Source of the DNA: Metaphire vulgaris
Taxonomy: Eukaryota; Annelida; Clitellata; Crassiclitellata; Megascolecidae
Direction: 5' to 3'
Assembly: GCA_018105865.1 (NCBI GenBank)
Contig: CM030856.1
Coordinates: forward strand, 2,615,620-2,679,619
Length of the DNA stretch: 64,000 nucleotides
Below, one piece after another: positions 58,566-64,000 of this stretch. The position numbers were made by a program, and so were the translations under genes. Below the pieces are notes generated by a model that had not been told where the DNA came from, searched no databases, and worked only from the letters and a program-made list of their open reading frames with translations. Numbering within the stretch: the stretch's first letter is position 1; each line of letters opens with the position of its first letter.

Positions 58566-58568
<3 letters not shown>
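57148..58568 (+). mobile_element. CR1-like LINE, degenerate
   Basis: In shifting frames it reads DWRDALVNPLFKKEK, NYRPVSLNSVICKVMRK, DIIYLDLVKALDNMP, FVDDTKIC-like, then LEKLQRRATKTVIGSI, TYKTMTGKVDVPYDRFF and VKTVNGFIGYLGKLCY. This is the full order of CR1 RT motifs, ending before an AAT/TTA microsatellite. Confidence 0.85.
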
Positions 58569-58611
<43 letters not shown>

Positions 58612-58613
58612 TA

Positions 58614-58660
<47 letters not shown>

Positions 58661-58663
58661 AGA

Positions 58664-58723
<60 letters not shown>

Positions 58724-58725
58724 GT
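58569..58725. repeat. AAT then TTA microsatellite (self-complementary)
   Basis: (AAT)n then (TTA)n, interrupted by aagaatt; the two halves could fold on each other. Poly-Asn and poly-Tyr frames are artefacts. Confidence 0.95.
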
Positions 58726-59138
58726 TAAAGGTTACATTATTTCTCAGCAGTTTACCAGACAGTTACAGTACTTTTATTACAGTCCTTGAACCAGACCTGA
58801 AGCTGGCTTCACCGTTTAATTAATTCAAAATAAGCCGATGGAAGAATACAACAGAAAAACTGAAGGTACAACCACCGACTAAGGATCAGGACCAACAAGC
58901 ATTCTAGTACAAGATCCGTAAGGAATGGAAAATCCACAAACAGTTATAATCAGAGCTCCAGTGAATGTTTCTTCTGCAAGAGCAAAATCAAATGAAAAAA
59001 GATTGCATGAAATACCTAGAGTGGAAAACAAAAATCCAGATCACAAAGCTAAAGCAGCACAACAGTGCAATGAAGGCATAAGTGAAGATGACAGCAGTCT
59101 ACTTGCTTCTCTTAATGCTTGTGAAGCAGAAATCAGAG

Positions 59139-59215
59139 AGGCGTGGTATACTTGACTTCCGTGGTATACTTAGCTTCCGTGGTATACTTGACTTTCGTGG
59201 TATACTTGACTTCCG
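59139..59215. repeat. 18-bp tandem repeat, four copies
   Basis: gtggtatacttgacttcc recurs four times with small changes. Confidence 0.85.
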
Positions 59216-59885
59216 ATAGCGCCATTTTGGCTGCTCGCACGTGTCTGTACGTGCCTCGGAATAGCGCCGTTCTTGGCGATTTTACCGACGTCTTGCGCTT
59301 ATTTCTTGCGCTTATGGCGCATGGATTGTCGCCTAGCTGTCGTTTTCGAAGCGGTCGGCGGTCGGCGGTCGTCTTTGCGTTTCTCTGCGCCGAACGAATC
59401 GGATTTATGTCGCCCGTGTCGGCGTGATTGGCCCGCCATTTTATTTAAGCCACCATCCCGTCGACGGAGTCTACAGGCTATAAAGGGCAAAGACTGTTCC
59501 GGTTCACGCGCGGAATTCCATCTTCAGTCGTTTCCCGTCAAGTTCGGCGATGGATTACTGTCTCGCAGATGACCGCCCTCAAGGATTCGCCGCCTGATTT
59601 TTGTCACGCGGAGAATTTGTCTTCGCATCCATGCGGTCCTTCAACATTTTTTCTGCGTTTTCGCTGACTCTTTGACGGAACGTCTCCTTGCGGAAGACCG
59701 CCTTCTGAAGGGCTCACTGCCCGATTTCGACACAGCAGCGACCTCTTTCGTACCATCTGAGCGGACTTTCCCTGAAGACCGACATCTTCCGCTCCATGTC
59801 GATTTGTCTGAGTTGTTGACAGCGCCTTTGACTTTGGCCTTCGCCATGCTACGGCGCTATAAAAGTTGTCCAGTACCATAACCAT
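59216..59885 (+). mobile_element. GC-richer dispersed element with LINE-type tail
   Basis: No coding motif. The end (ctttgactttggccttcgcc, then tgctacggcgctataaaa) matches the 3' tail of the LINE pair at 13700-13790, so it may be a LINE 3' fragment or a SINE using that tail. Confidence 0.4.
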
Positions 59886-59910
59886 ACCCATATAGACTCA
59901 GGTGCAACAT

Positions 59911-59994
59911 AATATAATATAATATAATATAATATAATATAATATAATATAATATAATATAATATAATATAATATGATATGATATGATATGATA
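59911..59994. repeat. AATAT/GATAT pentanucleotide microsatellite
   Basis: (TAATA)n changes to (GATAT)n; a second stretch is at 60291-60340 across the Helitron. Confidence 0.9.
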
Positions 59995-60288
59995 TCTAAA
60001 ACATTAAAATCGTTATCTGATGTCTGTTGCCTTCGAGCGTTCTGATTGGTTGGCTGTGTGAGCGTTCTGATTGGTTGCGTTCGAGCGTTCTGATTGTTTG
60101 GCTGTGTGATTCTGATTGGTTGGCTGTGTGAGCGTTCTGATTGGTTATTCATTCTGATTGGTTGGCTGGAGTGAGCGTTCTGATTGGTCGTTCTGGAATT
60201 GGAATTGGATTGGTCGTTGCCTCGAATACGCGAAGCGAATGGCTCGCAATAGAGCGAATATAAAGTTCGCGCGATAATATAATTCTAG
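59995..60288 (+). mobile_element. Helitron-like element with CCAAT-box tandem array
   Basis: It starts TCTAAAACATTAAAATCG and ends CTAG between A (59994) and T (60289). The inside is an irregular tandem of gttctgattggttggctgtg with six TGATTGG (CCAATCA) words. It shares its 5' end (ttaaaatcgttatctg) with the other two Helitrons. Confidence 0.65.
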
Positions 60289-60747
60289 TGATAATATGAT
60301 ATGATATAATATAATATAATATAATATAATATAATATAGGATACCTTACAACTAAAGAAGAAACAGTATATTCTACAACGATCAATGTTCTGGATAAATA
60401 CGAACAAAGAGAGCAGTTTTAACGTCACACATGTGACATGTCACGATATGTGCAGTGCTAAGGATTTAATTGTCAACCTAAGCTTGAACTAATTCAGGAT
60501 GAAAAGTCGTGCAGGCGGACAAAACACATAGACACATAGTAGCATTTCATTTGAGAACTGCATAAGACTGCGACATTGAAATTTAGTTATGTCCAACCAG
60601 TAAAATGCCCGCGGACTTACTAAATAAACCACTTGACTCAATCAAAACCGAAGCAGTTATCAGACATTTGTTTAATAATTTGGTTGTATAGTTTATTAAG
60701 TTTGATGATGCATAATATACTATTATAACTCTTAATATGTAGTAGGT

Positions 60748-60870
60748 TTAACCCTTTCGGTTCCAACCCCCAGTATACCAGTGGTCTAATGTCGTCTATG
60801 ACATCCCAACCCCATGTATACAAGTAATTGAAAGTTTTGTTGCCTGCATCTAAATCCCAACTCCTTGTAT
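60748..60870. mobile_element. possible piggyBac end
   Basis: TTAACCCTTTCGGTTCC at 60748 resembles the TTAA-CCC end of piggyBac elements, followed by three ccagtatacca/ccttgtatacca-like words. No matching right end was found. Confidence 0.35.
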
Positions 60871-61099
60871 ACCAGTTATGACTTACTTGCTTGTTTTCTA
60901 TGATATCTGCAATGTTTTTTATCTATGCAGGTGAGGTCAAATCTATAAATAGCACACCTACAGGTCATTATAGGCTAACCTTAGGCAGGATAAATTTTTG
61001 GCTAGAGCCAGCCAGTCAAACATGACGACACAAAAGCAAAAGATGTTATAAAAAAGACTTTATACCGCAAAAGATGTTATAGACGAACTCTATCAGAAT

Positions 61100-63985
61100 A
61101 AAGACAACAAATTGAAGAATCCAAGTGCAAAACATTGCCTCCTAGAATTTAGAAAGATTTGATTGATAGCAATCATAACTGAATTTAATAATATGATGAT
61201 AGCAAATAAATTTATACCCATGATAAATAAGCCCACTAGAATAACGCCTTTTAGTGAAACTCTTATAGATAATTTCTTTATAAATTTCTATTTAGACAAG
61301 GTGAAATCATCTATTTTTCAATACCCTATATCCGATCATTTTCCAATAATTTTATCTTTTGACTTAAAACCTGATAGGAAATTACCTATATCAACTCCAA
61401 ATTATCGAAAAATTGACTCTACCAATAAAAGTTACTTTCTAGAAAAAATTAAAATGGCTGATTGGAGCAAAGTTAAGCAAGCCTGTATAGAAAATAAACC
61501 TGACCATGCTTACACTTTATTTTTAGAAATCTTTACACTTCACTATAATGAATCTTTCCCTATTATATCTATTACATCTGCTAACAAATTTAAAAAGCCC
61601 TGGATGACCTCAGCTTTACTTAAGTCAGTAAAAACTAAAACTAGTTTGTATAAACATTATCTAAAAAATCCAACTTGTGAAAATAAGAATGCTTTTAATA
61701 AATTCAATAACAAATTTAAAACAATAATGAAAAAGCTAAAAAAGTTATTACTCAATAAACTCTTAAACTCTAAGAATACAAACTCCAATATTTGGAAATC
61801 CATAAACAATATTTTAAATAATAAAAATAGTGTAAAAAGTGAAATTTTACTTAAACCACTGGAGAATTGTGACACTAACACAAGTCCCAGTACATATATA
61901 TCTAATAGATTTAATGATTACTTTGTAAATGTTGGATCAGACATTGCATCAAAAATTCAACCAACTCTGGAAATGAAATCACCTAATGAATATCTTACAA
62001 ATAATCCTAAAATTATACTTTTCAAATTTTTCCTACTACTCCACATGAAATTAAAGATATCATTAAAAATTTTAAACATAAAAACTCTTTTCAGGATATG
62101 ATAACATTAACTGTTGTAATTGAATGTGCAGAATTCATAGCTGAAATTCTTTCTGATATTGTAAATTCTTCTTTCCTAACAGGTATTGTCCCTGATGAAA
62201 TTAAAATAGTCGAAAATCACTCCAATATATAAATCAGGTACAAAGTCTAGTGAATCTAATTATAGGCCAATCTCCAACTTACCTATTTTCTCAAAAATCT
62301 TTCTTCAAGGCTATGTTTATCAGATTAATCAAATATTTGAATAAATATAATATGTTATCTGACTTCCAATTTGGTTTTAGACCAAATAACTCTACATATA
62401 TGCCCATTTTAGACTTAATAGATGGTGTAACATCAAACTTTGAATCTCACAACCACTCAATAGGTATTTTTCTAGACTTAAAAAAGCATTTGATGTAATA
62501 GATCATAAAATATTACTACTAAAACTTGAATACTATGGAATTAAAGGTCTATCTCTAACTTGGTTTTCTAACTACCTAACTAACTGCAATTTACTAGGTA
62601 AACTCCCAAAATTCTGACATCAAAGACATCAAATCTGGAGTACCCCAAGGATCTATATTAGACCTCTTCTCTTCTTAATTTTTATTAATGATTTACCTAA
62701 TACATCAACGCTATTTAAATTTTTATTGTTTGCTGATGACACTAACTATTTGCTAATCATAAAAACTTGAAAGATTTGATATGATATGAATTCTGAATTA
62801 TTAAAATATCAAATTGGTTTAAAATAAACAAACTAGCTCTTAATCTTGAAAAAACTAATTTCATAATTTCCATCTAAAATCTCATTTGTATAATCTTGAT
62901 CCAATAAAGATAGATGGCACTACAACTAAAAATCTTCTGTAAAATTCCTAGAGTACTAGTCGATCAGCACCTAAACTGGAAAGAACAGTCAAATGAACTT
63001 TCAAATAAAATAGCAAAAAATCTCAATATAATTAGACACATTAAAGATATGATTGACTTCTCTGCTCTTAGGCAACTCTATTTTACTCTTATTCATTCAT
63101 ATCTAACCTATTGCAATATAATTTGGGCAAATACTTATAAATCAACTATTGGCAAAATCCAAATTCTGCAAAATAAAGCAATAAGACTAATATTTAAAGA
63201 AAAAGAATTATACTAATACAACCAATCTATTTAATAAATATAATATTTTAAAAATTGAAAATATATATAAACAGCAAAATGCCCCTTATTTATATTTCAA
63301 TATCTACCACCCAATATTTTCAATGCAAACAAATTCTTTGATAATCTAAACATTAAATGTAAAATAATCTCAGAAATAGTAATAATATCTATCTTCAATA
63401 TGATGCTAATGCCAGATTATTTACTAACAAATTTTCTGGACCTAGAATTTGGAATAGCCTCCTCCTGATCTAAAAATCTAAACCAATTAACCTCATTTAA
63501 AACTAACTTAAAAATATTTCTTTTAAAATGGCAAACTTAATTTTCTCTTAATTAAATTATTTAATATTGACTCAAATTCTCAATTATGATCACTAAATAC
63601 CTTTATTATACATTATATGTACTAACTACATTTTATACAATCAATATGACTATATTTTTATCTGTGGTTGCTTTCATCAAATAAACTAAATCACTTCCTA
63701 CTTGATCCCTAAATCATTCCTAATTTCCATCATTTAAAGACTATTATATGTCAATTTTTGGCAAACTTTGAGGTTGGCCAATTGTCAATACAAATGACCA
63801 ATCCAAAAGCAAACTGATTTCTGTAAAAAATGAGTTTGAAACATTATTCTTTAAAGATGTATAGACAAATGGACATTCATGAATAAACTTTAATAGTTTA
63901 ATTAACTTAAGCTTGTCAAAACTTGATTTGTACTCATCAGTATGTTGAAAAATAAACTTGATTGATTGATTGATTGATAACTAAG
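61100..63985 (+). mobile_element. AT-rich LINE, degenerate, TTGA tail
   Basis: 61163-62101 carries the end of the endonuclease (LIDNFFINFYLDK, YPISDHFPIILSF) and linker. Then, in shifting frames: NYRPISNLPIFSK-like, FQFGFRPNNSTYMPILDLID, IFLDLKK plus FDVIDHKILLL (motif A), SGVPQGSIL, LLFADDTNY (motif C), LNLEKTNFII and FSALRQLYFTLIHSYLTYCN. It ends in TTGATTGATTGATTGATTGA near 63964-63983. The codons are extremely AT-rich compared with other LINEs here. Confidence 0.85.
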
Positions 63986-64000
63986 CATCACGTCGGTTAT

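Noticed and set aside
58925..59155. Possible gene (76 codons, + strand)
   Set aside because: No recognised motif, no splice context and a repeat-rich setting; may be a retrotransposon piece but I cannot support it.

Overview
This is nuclear DNA from an animal, most likely a marine bilaterian invertebrate. The two genes are split into exons with consensus GT/AG introns of 0.6 to 6.9 kb. Their proteins, a salt-inducible kinase and a neuroligin, are animal signalling and synaptic-adhesion families. The rest is AT-rich sequence packed with CR1/L2-like LINE fragments, hAT, piggyBac, Tc1/mariner and Harbinger-like elements, Helitrons and SINEs. I cannot fix the species from sequence alone; abundant copies of the octamer TAGGCCTA and short TTAGGG tracts fit a deuterostome-like invertebrate, but this is only a guess.

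Layout. (1) 1-26321, + strand: eight exons of a salt-inducible kinase (SIK1/2-like), covering the kinase domain from the VAIK lysine, the UBA domain and a very long last exon. The N-terminal glycine-loop exon lies to the left of the window. The introns hold a piggyBac pair, hAT elements, a Helitron, LINE pieces, a mariner, a MULE-like element and a tRNA-derived SINE. (2) 26322-34926: SIK 3' UTR and intergenic DNA with LINE fragments, a nested Harbinger/hAT insertion, a CR1 3' end and a second Helitron. (3) 34927-54971, - strand: the last five exons of a neuroligin, i.e. the 3' part of the cholinesterase-like ectodomain, the membrane segment and a cytoplasmic tail ending in a PDZ ligand. The splice phases of all four introns join in frame. 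The upstream exons are not found and probably lie beyond the right edge. (4) 54972-64000: LINE, copia, hAT and Helitron remnants and an AT-rich LINE ending in a TTGA repeat.

The two genes converge, with about 8.6 kb between their stop codons. Nothing in the sequence links their functions. The most distinctive content is in the transposons: a hAT group whose ends carry tandem arrays of short words (AAGGACC-, GACCAAGAC- and TCTCGAGAC-like) and which still keeps pieces of BED zinc finger and of hAT C-terminal domain; many small hAT MITEs with perfect 8-bp target duplications; three Helitrons carrying CCAAT-box words; and TTAGGG tracts inserted inside transposons. No CRISPR array, operon or bacterial-style system is present.
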